This document shows, in pieces, positions 53,374-61,701 of a DNA stretch of 64,000 nt; within the stretch, counting starts at the first letter, position 1; every line of letters starts with the position of its first letter. The stretch covers positions 41,432 through 105,431 of the forward strand of contig NZ_FOSG01000021.1 in NCBI RefSeq assembly GCF_900114215.1. The letters run 5' to 3'. This DNA is from Streptomyces mangrovi (lineage in GTDB: Bacteria; Actinomycetota; Actinomycetes; Streptomycetales; Streptomycetaceae). The notes beneath the pieces are model-generated. The model saw nothing but the letters and a program-made list of their open reading frames with translations. It had not been told where the DNA came from and ran no database searches. Position numbers and translations under genes: made by a program.

Positions 53374-54215
53374 CGGCCGGCCGCCACGAGCAGTGCCACG
53401 TCGAGCAGGGCGACGGCCACCGCGGCCCGGAAGGGGGTACGGCCGTGTGCGGCCAGGGTGAGCACCGTGAGGACGGCCACCGGCAGGAGGGCGGCCAGTG
53501 CCCAGGCCGGAGGGCTCCCGGCGGGGCCGAGCACGGCGAGCAGCGAGGCGGCGGCCAGCAGAGCGGCGGCCAGGGCGCGCGAGGGGCGTTCGCCGATCCG
53601 GTGCGGCAGGCCGCGCACTCCGACGCGTTCGTCGTCGGCGAGGTCGGGCAGGGTGTTGAGCAGGTGCGCCCCGACTCCGAGCGCGGCGCCGGCGCCGGTG
53701 GCCCACGGCGCGGCCCAGGCCTGGGCGGGCCCGGCGAGGGTGATCACCGAGGGCAGTGCCCCGAAGGCGCAGGCGTACGGCGCCCAGGACCAGCGGGTCG
53801 CCTTCAGGCCGAGGTTGTAGGCGTGGCCCGCGCCGGTGACGAGGACGATGTTGACCAGCGCGGCGCGCGGGCCGGCGAGCGCGGACAGCACGAGGCAGGC
53901 GAGTGCGGCCACGGCCAGGGCGCGCACCACCGCGCCCGCCGGGAGGTCCTCGGCGGCCAGTGGTTTGTCGGCACGTCCGGCGGCGCGGTCGCGGGCCAGA
54001 TCGCGCAGGTCGTTTCCCCAGCCGATGGTGAGCTGGCCGGCGAGCACCGCGGCGGTGACGGCTGCGGCCTCCGGCAGGCGCAGCCCGCCGCGGAGCGCGA
54101 GCAGGCCCGCGACGGCGGTGACCGCCAGGGCCGGACCGCCGTGGGCGGCGGTGAGCAGCGCGAGCGCGGTCGATGGTCCGGGGCGCGCCCGGACCTCTCC
54201 GGCGGTCACGGGCAC
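53370..54215 (-). CDS. UbiA-family prenyltransferase (AgqD-like)
   Basis: A 281-residue membrane protein from GTG 54215 (an in-frame GTG at 54209 is an alternative). The first aspartate-rich motif is GNDLRDLARDRAAGRADKPL and the second LPDLADDERVG. About eight hydrophobic segments follow the UbiA plan. It would attach a geranyl-type chain to the phenolic product of the type III PKS pathway. It is the first gene of the five-gene operon. Confidence 0.92.
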   Translation of the reverse strand: MPVTAGEVRARPGPSTALALLTAAHGGPALAVTAVAGLLALRGGLRLPEAAAVTAAVLAGQLTIGWGNDLRDLARDRAAGRADKPLAAEDLPAGAVVRALAVAALACLVLSALAGPRAALVNIVLVTGAGHAYNLGLKATRWSWAPYACAFGALPSVITLAGPAQAWAAPWATGAGAALGVGAHLLNTLPDLADDERVGVRGLPHRIGERPSRALAAALLAAASLLAVLGPAGSPPAWALAALLPVAVLTVLTLAAHGRTPFRAAVAVALLDVALLVAAGR

Positions 54216-54587
54216 CGCCGTACCGCGACGCGGTTCCCGGCGGGCCTCTCGCGCGGCGGGCCGGGCACGGCGGGTGGGCGCCGGGACCGACCGGCGCCGC
54301 CGTACGCGCTCTCGGCGCGCGGGCGGCCTTCGACGGCGGGGCCGTTACTCCCGGTCACCCTGTTGATCACGGTGCGCATGCGGGATCGGTGCCCCCGCCG
54401 CCGCCCGCTCACACGGGGCCCTCCGGCATCCGGCGGACACCGGCGGCACCCGGATGGCGTGTCACGAACCGGCCGCCGGGCCTTCGTCCGGGACCGGAGG
54501 GCGGCCTTCCCCTGGACCGGACGGCGGCAGCGGAGCGGAGCCGGCGCTCGGGCGGACGCGGACACGGATGGCCGTACCGGCGAGGGC
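54216..54587. other. 372-bp gap carrying the promoter side of the prenyltransferase operon
   Basis: No convincing gene is seen. The less GC-rich stretch around 54345-54385 (GTTACTCCCGGTCACCCTGTTGATCACGG, read here in parts) is the likeliest promoter/operator zone for the minus-strand operon, but no -10/-35 pair can be assigned. Beyond ~54400 the sequence is GC-rich without clear motifs. Confidence 0.4.
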
Positions 54588-55355
54588 TTACGGGGACCGC
54601 CCGGGTCCCGCCTCCGCGGCCAGAGTGCGTTCGATGCCTCGCCGTACGAAGGCGCGGGCCCGCACCGCCCGGCGGACACGCCGCAGGGGGCCGGTCGGTC
54701 CGGGGTCGGCGTACCGGCGCTCGCGGATGTCGCGGACCACGTCCGCGGGCGCGCCGAGCGCCGGCAGCTCCGCCAGGGCCTCGCCCTTGGTGATCAGCCG
54801 TCCGTCGCGGAGCGTGACGGTGGCGCGGGCCAGGACCAGCAGGCCCAGATCCACCCATACGTCCCGGAGCCAGAGCCACGGTCTGGCCGTGGCCGGGAAC
54901 CAGAACTCCGCCAGGTCACGCCGGATGAACTCCTCCAGCCGGCCCAGGGCGAGCGGCGGGAGCGGTTCCGCCGGCGGCAGGCCGTGGAGGGTGAGTCCGC
55001 CGTCGAGCGGCTCCCGCCGGGTGACCGGTGTGACCGGGCGCTCCAGAAGCATGCCGTGCGCCCAGGTGACATGGGCCGCCCCGGCCTCGGAGAGCGCCGC
55101 CTCGACCATGTAGGAGCAGTGCAGCTCGGCCGCTGCCGGTTCCTCCTCCGTAAGCCTCCGGTGGAGGTCGGTCAGCCGTTCCCCGTGCTCGCGGTCCAGG
55201 GGCTCTTCGACCACCGCGATGAGATCGAGGTCGCTGCGCCCCGGCCGGAAGTCGCCCATCGCGAGTGAACCGTGTGCCCAGACGGCCACCGGCACCACCG
55301 ACCGTGCCGCGGAGACGAACCGCCGGAGCACGAGATCCGTTTCGGTCGCTGCCAC
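54588..55355 (-). CDS. Nucleotidyltransferase (aminoglycoside-adenylyltransferase-like)
   Basis: A 255-residue protein; GTG 55355 has GGAGG six bases upstream. The N-terminal nucleotidyltransferase site reads VWAHGSLAMGDFRPGRSDLDLIAVV, the GSxxxGD...SDxDL pattern with two metal-binding Asp. The helical C-terminal half (ALGRLEEFIRRDLAEFWFP, RDVWVDLGLLVLARATVTL, ITKGEALAEL) matches the ANT(3'')-type adenylyltransferase fold. It may modify an aminoglycoside-like small molecule; the substrate is unknown and it could be a housekeeping paralogue. Confidence 0.85.
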   Translation of the reverse strand: MAATETDLVLRRFVSAARSVVPVAVWAHGSLAMGDFRPGRSDLDLIAVVEEPLDREHGERLTDLHRRLTEEEPAAAELHCSYMVEAALSEAGAAHVTWAHGMLLERPVTPVTRREPLDGGLTLHGLPPAEPLPPLALGRLEEFIRRDLAEFWFPATARPWLWLRDVWVDLGLLVLARATVTLRDGRLITKGEALAELPALGAPADVVRDIRERRYADPGPTGPLRRVRRAVRARAFVRRGIERTLAAEAGPGRSP

Positions 55356-55438
55356 CGGAATCCTCCGAAAGGGGCCTCGCGCCGGGCCCGGGCAGTGGGT
55401 CGGGGCGTACGCGGACCCTGTGGGCACCCTGACCGACG

Positions 55439-56854
55439 CTACCGCGTCCGCTGCCGGGCGAGCGCCCGTCCGACGGCGTGCGCGCCGTCGGGGAAGGCGC
55501 CGGGGTTGGGTCCCGAGTAGTTGAGCCGGAGGTAGGCCCCGGTCGGTTCGGCCGGGAACCATTCGCCGCCGGGGGCGACGAGCACCCCGTCGCTCTCGCA
55601 GTCCCTCACCAGCCGTGCCAGGTCGGTGGCGTCCGGCAGCCGGACCCAGATGTTCAGCCCGCCCTGCGGCACCGCTTCGAGGCGGGCGGTGGGCGCGTGC
55701 TCCCGCAGCGACGCGATCAGCAGGTCCCGGCGGGCGGCGAGCTGATGGCGGAGGTTGCGCAGATGTGTGCGCCAGGCGGGCTGGGTGACGACGTCGAGCG
55801 CGGCGGTCTGGAGGATACCGCTGACGTACATCGACTCGGCCTGGGCGTCGGCGAGGACGCGCGTGCGGGCCGGGCCCCGGGCGACGACCCCGGCGATGCG
55901 GACGGCCGGGGAGACGCTCTTGGTCAGGGAACGCAGGTAGACGACGTGCCCCGCGTCGTCCCGGGCGGCGATCGGGACCGGATCCGCGTCGATGCCGAAG
56001 TCGTGCGCCCAGTCGTCCTCGATCAGGAACGCGCCGTGCCTTCGGACGGTGCCGAGGACCCGGTCGGCCAGATCGGGCGCCCACCGGGCGCCGGTGGGAT
56101 TGGCGAAGTTCGGCTGGGCGTAGAACGCGCGCGCCCCGGTCCGCTCGAACGCCCGGGCCAGTTCCTCCGGGTCGGGGCCGCGCGCCCCGCTGGGGACGGG
56201 CACGACCTGTACGCCCGCCTGCGCGGCGGCGAGGATCGCGCCCCAGTAGGTGGGCGACTCCACCAGCAGGGGGCGGCCCGCTCCGACGAGGGCGCGGAAG
56301 ACGGTGCCCAGTCCGCTCTGGCTGCCGGGGAAGACGACGACGTCGCCCGGTGCCGGCGGCGTGGTCCCGGCCGGTGTCGCGGTGGCGAGTTCGGCCGCGA
56401 ACCACGCCTGGAGTTCGGGCAGTCCCGCGGCCGGGGGGCGGTTGACGGCGGCGTCGCTCCGGGCCGCCCGGGTGAACGCGGAGCGGACCAGGCGTTCGGG
56501 CAGCAACTCCCGGTCCGGATAGCCCGAGTGAAGCGCGATCACGTCGTTCGGGGCGGTGCGCAGTGCGGTGGAGAGCTGCGGTGCCCGGTTGCGCGGCGAC
56601 CCGAGCGCCGCGGTCTGCCACCCGTAGTCGTTCGGGCGGGCCACACGGATCGCGCGGACGAAGGTCCCCACGCCGGGGCGGCTCTCCACCATTCCCTGCG
56701 CCGCCAGGGTCCGCAGCGCCTTCTGGACCGTTACGGGGCTCGCCCCGTAACGGGCGGCCAGTGTGCGCGTGGAGGGCAGTCTCGCGCCCGGGGCGGCCGA
56801 CGCGATCCATTCGCGGAGATCGGCGACGATCCGCGAACTGCTATCGTTGTCCAT
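55439..56854 (-). CDS. MocR-type GntR/aminotransferase regulator
   Basis: A 471-residue protein from ATG 56854. The N-terminal ~70 residues are a GntR winged helix (PGARLPSTRTLAARYGASPVTVQKALRTLAAQGMVESRPGVGTFV). The rest is a fold-type I aminotransferase domain with YAQPNFANPTG, DDWAHDF and SLTKSVSPAVRIAG carrying the PLP lysine. MocR regulators sense PLP or amino compounds and often control a divergent gene. The divergent gene here is an EamA transporter whose ATG overlaps this ATG, so one bound protein would control both. Confidence 0.93.
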   Translation of the reverse strand: MDNDSSSRIVADLREWIASAAPGARLPSTRTLAARYGASPVTVQKALRTLAAQGMVESRPGVGTFVRAIRVARPNDYGWQTAALGSPRNRAPQLSTALRTAPNDVIALHSGYPDRELLPERLVRSAFTRAARSDAAVNRPPAAGLPELQAWFAAELATATPAGTTPPAPGDVVVFPGSQSGLGTVFRALVGAGRPLLVESPTYWGAILAAAQAGVQVVPVPSGARGPDPEELARAFERTGARAFYAQPNFANPTGARWAPDLADRVLGTVRRHGAFLIEDDWAHDFGIDADPVPIAARDDAGHVVYLRSLTKSVSPAVRIAGVVARGPARTRVLADAQAESMYVSGILQTAALDVVTQPAWRTHLRNLRHQLAARRDLLIASLREHAPTARLEAVPQGGLNIWVRLPDATDLARLVRDCESDGVLVAPGGEWFPAEPTGAYLRLNYSGPNPGAFPDGAHAVGRALARQRTR

Positions 56855-56877
56855 GACAGACAACAGTAGCGCTACTG
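56840..56877. promoter_or_regulatory. Symmetric divergent promoter/operator with overlapping start codons
   Basis: GCTATCGTTGTC (56840-56851) is mirrored by GACAACAGTAGC (56859-56870) around CATGACA, with 10 of 12 pairs matching. The plus-strand ATG (56853) and minus-strand ATG (56854) share the CATG. Each strand shows a TANNNT -10 (TATCGT, TACTGT) 5-8 bases before its ATG, as in leaderless genes. A second perfect palindrome, CAGTAGCGCTACTG, spans 56864-56877. This is the probable MocR operator. Confidence 0.75.
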
Positions 56878-57791
56878 CACTTGAAGCCCAGGTGCTATCC
56901 CCGTCCCGCTCCGGTCTCGGGTGGGGGCTGCTCGGGGTCGGAGCGTTCTCGTTCACCGTCCCGTTCACCCGGGTCGCCGTCGAGGGCGGCGGGATGTCAC
57001 CGCTGTTCGTCGGCTCCGGCCGCGCGGTGGTCGCCGCGCTGCTGGCGGCGGTCGCGCTGGCGGTCACCCGGCAGCGCCCGCCCCGCGGCACCCAGTGGGG
57101 CCGCCTGGCGGTCGTCGCCGGCGGTGTGGTCGTCGGCTTCCCCGTGCTGACCTCCTACGCCCTGACCACCGCCTCGGCCGGTCACGGCGCCGTCGTGATC
57201 GCGCTCCTGCCGGCCGCGACCGCGGTGATGGCCGTGCTCCGCGGACACGAACGCCCTCCGGCCCCGTTCTGGGTCATGGCGGCCGTCGGCGCGGTCGCCG
57301 CGGTCGTGTTCGCCTCTCTCCAGGGGGGCGGGTTCGGCGGGCTCCACTGGTCCGACCTGCTTCTGCTCGGCGCCGTCGCGGCGGCCGGTACCGGCTACGC
57401 GGAGGGCGGGATCCTCGCCCGTGAACTCGGCGCCTGGCAGACCATCTCCTGGGCGCTGGTGCTCTCCGCGCCGCTGATGACGGCCCTCGCCGTCCTCTCC
57501 GCCTCGTCGCGGCCTCCGACCGGAGGTCCGGCCGAGTGGTCCGCGTTCGCCTACCTCGGGGTGGTGAGCATGTTCCTCGGCTTCTTCGCCTGGTACCGGG
57601 GGCTTGCGATCGGCCCGATGGCGCGGGTCGGCCAGGTGCAGCTCGTCCAGCCCGTGATGAGCATCTGCTGGGCCGCGCTGCTCCTGCGCGAGCAGATCAC
57701 CTGGCCCACCGTCCTCGGCGGCGTCGCCGTGATCGCCTGCGCCGGCGCCACCGTGCGCACCCGGACGGTGCGTGCCGCGGGCACGGGCTGA
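56853..57791 (+). CDS. EamA-family (DMT) transporter
   Basis: A 312-residue membrane protein with ten predicted helices in two EamA repeats (GLGWGLLGVGAFSFTVPFTRVAV ... and, later, DLLLLGAVAAAGTGYAEGGILARELGAWQTISWALVLSAPLMTALAVL). The start at ATG 56853 overlaps the start codon of the divergent MocR gene. DMT transporters move amino acids, nucleotides or drugs. The MocR partner suggests an amino compound or vitamin-B6-related substrate. Confidence 0.92.
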   Translation: MTDNSSATALEAQVLSPSRSGLGWGLLGVGAFSFTVPFTRVAVEGGGMSPLFVGSGRAVVAALLAAVALAVTRQRPPRGTQWGRLAVVAGGVVVGFPVLTSYALTTASAGHGAVVIALLPAATAVMAVLRGHERPPAPFWVMAAVGAVAAVVFASLQGGGFGGLHWSDLLLLGAVAAAGTGYAEGGILARELGAWQTISWALVLSAPLMTALAVLSASSRPPTGGPAEWSAFAYLGVVSMFLGFFAWYRGLAIGPMARVGQVQLVQPVMSICWAALLLREQITWPTVLGGVAVIACAGATVRTRTVRAAGTG

Positions 57792-57854
57792 ATTCCCTTG
57801 GCGGCCTGCCCGTTTCGCCTCGGGCCGCGGCGTGCCGTACAGTGGTGGCACCGC

Positions 57855-57928
57855 CGCGGGGTGGAGCAGCTCGGTAGCTCGCTGGGCTCATAACCCAGAG
57901 GTCGCAGGTTCAAATCCTGTCCCCGCTA
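57855..57928 (+). tRNA. Initiator tRNA-Met (fMet, anticodon CAT)
   Basis: The 74-base sequence folds as a cloverleaf with anticodon CAT. The anticodon stem has three GC pairs (GGG/CCC) next to the loop. The first acceptor base is a C that does not pair with its partner. Both are initiator marks. GGTTCAAATCC forms the T-arm. The CCA end is not encoded. Confidence 0.95.
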
Positions 57929-57933
57929 CTGGA

Positions 57934-57972
57934 AGGTCCGGCCCCGGTGCGTTCAGCACCGGGGCCGGACCT
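57934..57972 (+). terminator. Terminator after the tRNA
   Basis: AGGTCCGGCCCCGGTGC pairs exactly with GCACCGGGGCCGGACCT, and CTTTCC follows. Confidence 0.85.
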
Positions 57973-58008
57973 CTTTCCTGCCCGTGGGCGGCCGTCGGCG
58001 CCGCGCCG

Positions 58009-58905
58009 CTACCGGCCGGTGCCGAAGTTCTGGGTCCACCACGGGCCGCCGTCGCCGAAGTGGACACCGACACCCAGCTCCTCGAAGGCGCAGTTCAGTA
58101 TGTTCGCGCGGTGGCCGGGGCTGTTCATCCACGCCTTCATGACCGAGGCGGCGTCCGGCTGCCCCTGGGCTATGTTCTCGCCCAGGTTGCTCCAGGCGTA
58201 CCCGGCCGCCTCGACCCGGCCGGCCATCGTGGAGCCGTCGGGCCCCGTGTGGGACAGCACGCCGGAGGCGGCCATGGTGTCGCTGTAGTCCTCCGCGGCC
58301 CGTGTCAGTTGGGCATCGGCGGTGACCGGGCGGCAACCGGCCGCGGCCCGCTCCCTGTTGACGAGTGCGAGTACCTGCGCCTGCGGCCCGCTGTCCTCCG
58401 GCGCGTCCGCCCCGGGGGCGCCGGCGCCCTTCCCGCCGCCGGACCCGGCAGTGCCCTCGGAGCCGGCCGCGCCGCTTCGGTCCCGCTCGTTCCCGGCCGC
58501 CCTGCCGGGGTCCGCTCCCCCGGCGGAGGCCGAGGCGGAACCGGACGCGGGCGCGGAGGCGGAGGGAGTCGCGCCGCGTGCGGGCTTCCCGGACTTCTCG
58601 GACTTCCCCGGCTTCCCGGCGCCGTCGGCACCGGGCGAGGCGGACGTACTCTCCCGCGGATCGGGGGAGGCGGGAAGGGACGCGCGGCCGGCCGCCCCGT
58701 CCTCCGTGTCGTGCGCGGTGCCGGCCGCGTCCGCCGCCACACGGTCGGCCGGTCCGTCCTGCCCTCCGCCCGCGACCACGGTGAGACCGGCGCCCGCCGC
58801 CATGGTGACCACGCTGAGCGCGAGGACGATGTTGCGTGCCGGCGGGGCGCCCTTGGCACGGGCGTGGGAGCGGTGGCGGGAACGGCCGGCTCGGCGGGAG
58901 CTCAT
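58009..58905 (-). CDS. Secreted CAP/SCP-domain protein
   Basis: A 298-residue protein from ATG 58905. A basic N-terminus and a hydrophobic helix (NIVLALSVVTMAAGAGLTVVAGG) form a signal peptide or anchor. A long Ser/Pro/Gly/Ala-rich disordered stretch (~55-175) follows. The C-terminal ~120 residues are the CAP domain: ALVNRERAAAGCRPV, RAAEDYSDTMAASGVLSHTGPDGSTMAGRVEAAGYAWSNLGENIA, WMNSPGHRANILN and GDGGPWWTQNFG. The family role in Streptomyces is unclear (cell wall, lipid binding or protease-like). Confidence 0.93.
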   Translation of the reverse strand: MSSRRAGRSRHRSHARAKGAPPARNIVLALSVVTMAAGAGLTVVAGGGQDGPADRVAADAAGTAHDTEDGAAGRASLPASPDPRESTSASPGADGAGKPGKSEKSGKPARGATPSASAPASGSASASAGGADPGRAAGNERDRSGAAGSEGTAGSGGGKGAGAPGADAPEDSGPQAQVLALVNRERAAAGCRPVTADAQLTRAAEDYSDTMAASGVLSHTGPDGSTMAGRVEAAGYAWSNLGENIAQGQPDAASVMKAWMNSPGHRANILNCAFEELGVGVHFGDGGPWWTQNFGTGR

Positions 58906-58989
58906 GCGGACGGTACCTCGGGAAGTCGGTCGGGGAATCGGGGTCGGGCGAGAGCCTAGGCAGGTCCGGGGCCTGCGGGGCACCGGAGA

Positions 58990-59010
58990 AGGGCTTCTTC
59001 AGGAAGCCCT
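58990..59010. other. Short inverted repeat in the divergent gap
   Basis: GGGCTTCTTCAGGAAGCCC is a near-perfect stem in the 261-bp gap between the divergent CAP and PH/DUF3592-like genes. It may be an operator. Confidence 0.35.
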
Positions 59011-59166
59011 AAGGAAGCCATGAGGTTCCGCCCGGGCGCGGGGGCTCCCCGCGGTGACCGGCCCGGCCTGGGATGCGGAGTCTCCCGTATCCGGAAGCAT
59101 CGCCGGGCGGAAAGCTGCCGCATCGTGCACATGAGGCCCCGGCCGGACGGCGGCAGGGTCGTACCC

Positions 59167-60759
59167 ATGACCGATGTCCGGGAAGTCACCTGTCGTTCTC
59201 CTTACCGACGCACCCAGTGGATCTTCGCTGCCCTGGGAGCGGCAGTGACGGCCGCGACGGCCGCGACCGCGGTGTACGCGGCGGATCGCGGCGGACTGTG
59301 GGGTGTGTGGTCGGGGATCGGCCTGTTGTCGGCGCTGGTGGCCATCGCCTCGCTGCGCGGGGCCGTCGCCCGGGTGAGCGCCGACGCGTACGGTCTGCAC
59401 GTCCGGACGCTGCTGCGCCGCCGGAGCATGCCGTGGTCCGGCATCGCCGATCTGCAGATCCGCATGAAGAACGAGTGGAACCACAAGGCCCCGGACACCC
59501 GCTGCGTCGCTGTGGTGCTGGACGACGGGCGCAGGCGGCTGCTGCCCCTGCCGCGCAGCTGGTCCCCCGAGGACCCGGGGTTCGACGCGGCCTTGGAGAC
59601 GCTCCGTACGCTGCACCGCCGCCACGGAACCCCCCGCTCGGACCATCTGCCGGTCGTCTCCCACCGATCCGCCGGATACGGCCGGCTCGGGTCGCTGGCC
59701 CTGTGCGTGCTGCTGCTGTCGGGGGCGGGCCTGGCGGTGTGGTCCGTATCGGGCACCGCCGCCGAGGAACGGGCGTGGAAGTCGGCCGTCCCGTGCACCG
59801 CCCGGGTGCCCGCGGCGGAGCGGGGTGAGTGCCTGAGCACCCTGCCGACCGAGATCGAGCGGACCGAGGCGGGCCGCCCCAGGAATCCCGGCCGGCTGTA
59901 CTTCGCCGACGGCCGGCCGCTGGAGCGGCTCAGGGTCTCCCAGGAGGCCGCCCAGGAGTTCCGGCCCGGCGACAGGGTCGAGCTGACCCTGTGGCGGGGC
60001 GAGGTGATGGAGGTTGCCGGGGAGCGGTACGTGTGGCGCGAGCACGTCGTCACCCCGGGGAGCGTGGCCGTCCTCGCGGCCCTGTGCGCCCTGGCCGCCG
60101 GCTGGCCCGGCGCGCGGGTGCTGCTGTGGCTGCGCCGGCGGCGGCTGCCCGACGACGAGGTCCTCCCCTCGGAGCTTCCGTTCGTGGGCGCGCTCGCCGG
60201 CACGGCCTTGTGGTTGCTGCCGCTGGCCTACCTCCACCCCACAGGCCCGTTCGACTCCGCCGCGGGGATCGTGTGGACGGCCGCGGGGTCGCTGGTCACA
60301 CTGGGTCTGTTCGCCTGGGCCTGGCGCGCCACCCGCGTCCGCGCGCCCGGCGGAGCCGACGCAGCCGCGGCGGCCGGGGAGCCCGCGGGGCGGGACGCGG
60401 AGGTGTTCCTGGCCGCCCGTTTCCTGGAGTCCACCGACTACAACCCACACCACTTCGGCACCCACATCGTCATCGGCGGCGGGCCGCCCGCGGTGACGCC
60501 GCACTCCGGCCCCGGCCGGTTCGCGGCGAAGCCGATTCCCGCGGAACGGCTCACCGTCAAGGAGGTGCGGCGCGCCCGCGGCGGCGACGGCAAGGCCGTA
60601 CCCAGCGGCTGGCACATCGCCGACCTCGACGACGCCGGCCGCCCGGTCCGCCTCGCCGCCGCCCCCGGCGATCTGGCCCGCATCCTGCGCGAACTGGGGC
60701 GCGTGGGGACTCCCGCGGGCGCCGACGAGGCCGCGGGGGACGCTCCTATCGCTCGGTGA
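59167..60759 (+). CDS. PH-domain/DUF3592-like membrane protein of unknown function
   Basis: A 530-residue protein; ATG 59167 is chosen (ATG 59131 is possible). Two N-terminal helices (IFAALGAAVTAATAATAVYA, GIGLLSALVAIASL) precede a bacterial PH-like part (GAVARVSADAYGLHVRTLLRRRSMPWSGIADLQIRM). A further helix follows, then a DUF3592-like extracellular segment with paired cysteines (VPCTARVPAAERGECL). Three more helices lie at ~335-440, with a cytoplasmic C-terminus. Such proteins are common in actinomycetes and uncharacterised. No operon partner is seen. Confidence 0.8.
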   Translation: MTDVREVTCRSPYRRTQWIFAALGAAVTAATAATAVYAADRGGLWGVWSGIGLLSALVAIASLRGAVARVSADAYGLHVRTLLRRRSMPWSGIADLQIRMKNEWNHKAPDTRCVAVVLDDGRRRLLPLPRSWSPEDPGFDAALETLRTLHRRHGTPRSDHLPVVSHRSAGYGRLGSLALCVLLLSGAGLAVWSVSGTAAEERAWKSAVPCTARVPAAERGECLSTLPTEIERTEAGRPRNPGRLYFADGRPLERLRVSQEAAQEFRPGDRVELTLWRGEVMEVAGERYVWREHVVTPGSVAVLAALCALAAGWPGARVLLWLRRRRLPDDEVLPSELPFVGALAGTALWLLPLAYLHPTGPFDSAAGIVWTAAGSLVTLGLFAWAWRATRVRAPGGADAAAAAGEPAGRDAEVFLAARFLESTDYNPHHFGTHIVIGGGPPAVTPHSGPGRFAAKPIPAERLTVKEVRRARGGDGKAVPSGWHIADLDDAGRPVRLAAAPGDLARILRELGRVGTPAGADEAAGDAPIAR

Positions 60760-60830
60760 GCAGTACCTCGGCTCCCACCGGCCGGAACCCGGCCGCCTGG
60801 AAGGCCCGCAATCGGTGGGGACGGGTGACC
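60746..60830 (-). pseudogene. Possible remnant of a GNAT acetyltransferase C-terminus
   Basis: Read on the minus strand, this stretch encodes HRLRAFQAAGFRPVGAEVLL followed by TER and a stop. This is the typical last helix-strand of GNAT acetyltransferases (NHRALRAFEAAGF-like). No upstream part of such a gene is present, so it would be a decayed fragment. The match is short and may be chance. Confidence 0.35.
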
Positions 60831-60865
60831 CCGGCACCGGAGACGGCCGGAAATAATTTTTACAG

Positions 60866-60890
60866 AGCATGCATTTTTTCCTAGCATGCA
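60866..60890. promoter_or_regulatory. TetR-type promoter/operator in an AT-rich island
   Basis: Two AGCATGCA boxes (60866-60873 and 60883-60890) lie 17 bp apart around a T-run. The stretch AATAATTTTTACAGAGCATG at 60852-60871 is exceptionally AT-rich for this genome. The second box contains the tetR ATG. This should be the autoregulatory site of the TetR protein. Confidence 0.6.
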
Positions 60891-61578
60891 AGATGTGGTG
60901 GAGAAGAAGGCTCCGGGAAGCGGGCTGCGGGAGCGCAAGAAGCGGGCCACCCGTGCCGCTCTCACGGAAGCGGCGGTACGGCTCGCGGCGGAACACGGGG
61001 CGGAGCACGTCACCGTCGAGGCCATCAGCGAGGCGGCCGGCGTCTCCCCCCGGACGTTCTTCAACTACTTCGACTCCCGCGACGACGCCTTCGTCATGGT
61101 CGACGCGGAGTCGGGCGTGCGGGTCCGTCGCGGTGTGCTCGAAGCGCCGGCCGGCCTCTCCCCTCTGGAGGCGCTGCGCGAGGCCATGGCGGCGGAACTG
61201 GCGGAGGTCGAGCAGCGCCATGAGGTGTGGGACCTCCACGCCAGGGTGCTGAGCGCGTCACCGCATCTGCTCGCCCGCAGTCTCGCCGCGCATCTGGCCG
61301 ACGAACTCGGCCTGGCCGAGGCGCTCACCGAGCGCCTCGGCGGTGGTTCCGCCACCGCCGCCGGCCCGGCGCCTCCCGTCTCCGAGAAGGAGCGGCGCAG
61401 GGCGCTGGATCTGTACCCACGGCTGCTGGCCGCCGTCGGCGGCACCGCCGTCCGGGTCGCCGTCGAGCACTGGTGCGCACGGCAGGACCGGCTCGCCTTC
61501 ACCGATGTCTTCCGGCAGGTCTTCGAGCACCTGGCCGCCGGACTGCCGGCGCCGTCCGGCGGGAACCGGCGGCGCTGA
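60886..61578 (+). CDS. TetR-family regulator of the MFS efflux gene
   Basis: A 230-residue protein from ATG 60886. The N-terminal HTH reads RATRAALTEAAVRLAAEHGAEHVTVEAISEAAGVSPRTFFNYFDSRDDAFV, the TetR signature. The C-terminal ligand domain (LEALREAMAAELAEVEQRHEVWDLHARVLSASPHLLARSLAAHLADEL) is helical. It precedes a drug-efflux MFS gene in the same direction by 123 bp and is the likely local repressor, responding to the exported drug. Confidence 0.95.
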   Translation: MQDVVEKKAPGSGLRERKKRATRAALTEAAVRLAAEHGAEHVTVEAISEAAGVSPRTFFNYFDSRDDAFVMVDAESGVRVRRGVLEAPAGLSPLEALREAMAAELAEVEQRHEVWDLHARVLSASPHLLARSLAAHLADELGLAEALTERLGGGSATAAGPAPPVSEKERRRALDLYPRLLAAVGGTAVRVAVEHWCARQDRLAFTDVFRQVFEHLAAGLPAPSGGNRRR

Positions 61579-61701
61579 CCCGACCCGCTCCCCGCCCGGT
61601 CCGAAACACCCCGCCCGACAGGGCCCGGTCGGGCCCCGCGCGCTCCGTACCGGCGCAGGAGAGCGATCCACGAGCCCTTGAGAGACCCAGAGAAGGACGT
61701 T

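Noticed and set aside
54216..54587. Short Arg/Pro-rich frames in the gap as small genes
   Set aside because: All have biased composition and no start signal, and they are mirrored on both strands.
57855..57928. The tRNA gene as an integration (att) site of a mobile element
   Set aside because: No integrase, excisionase or duplicated tRNA 3' end is visible on either side.
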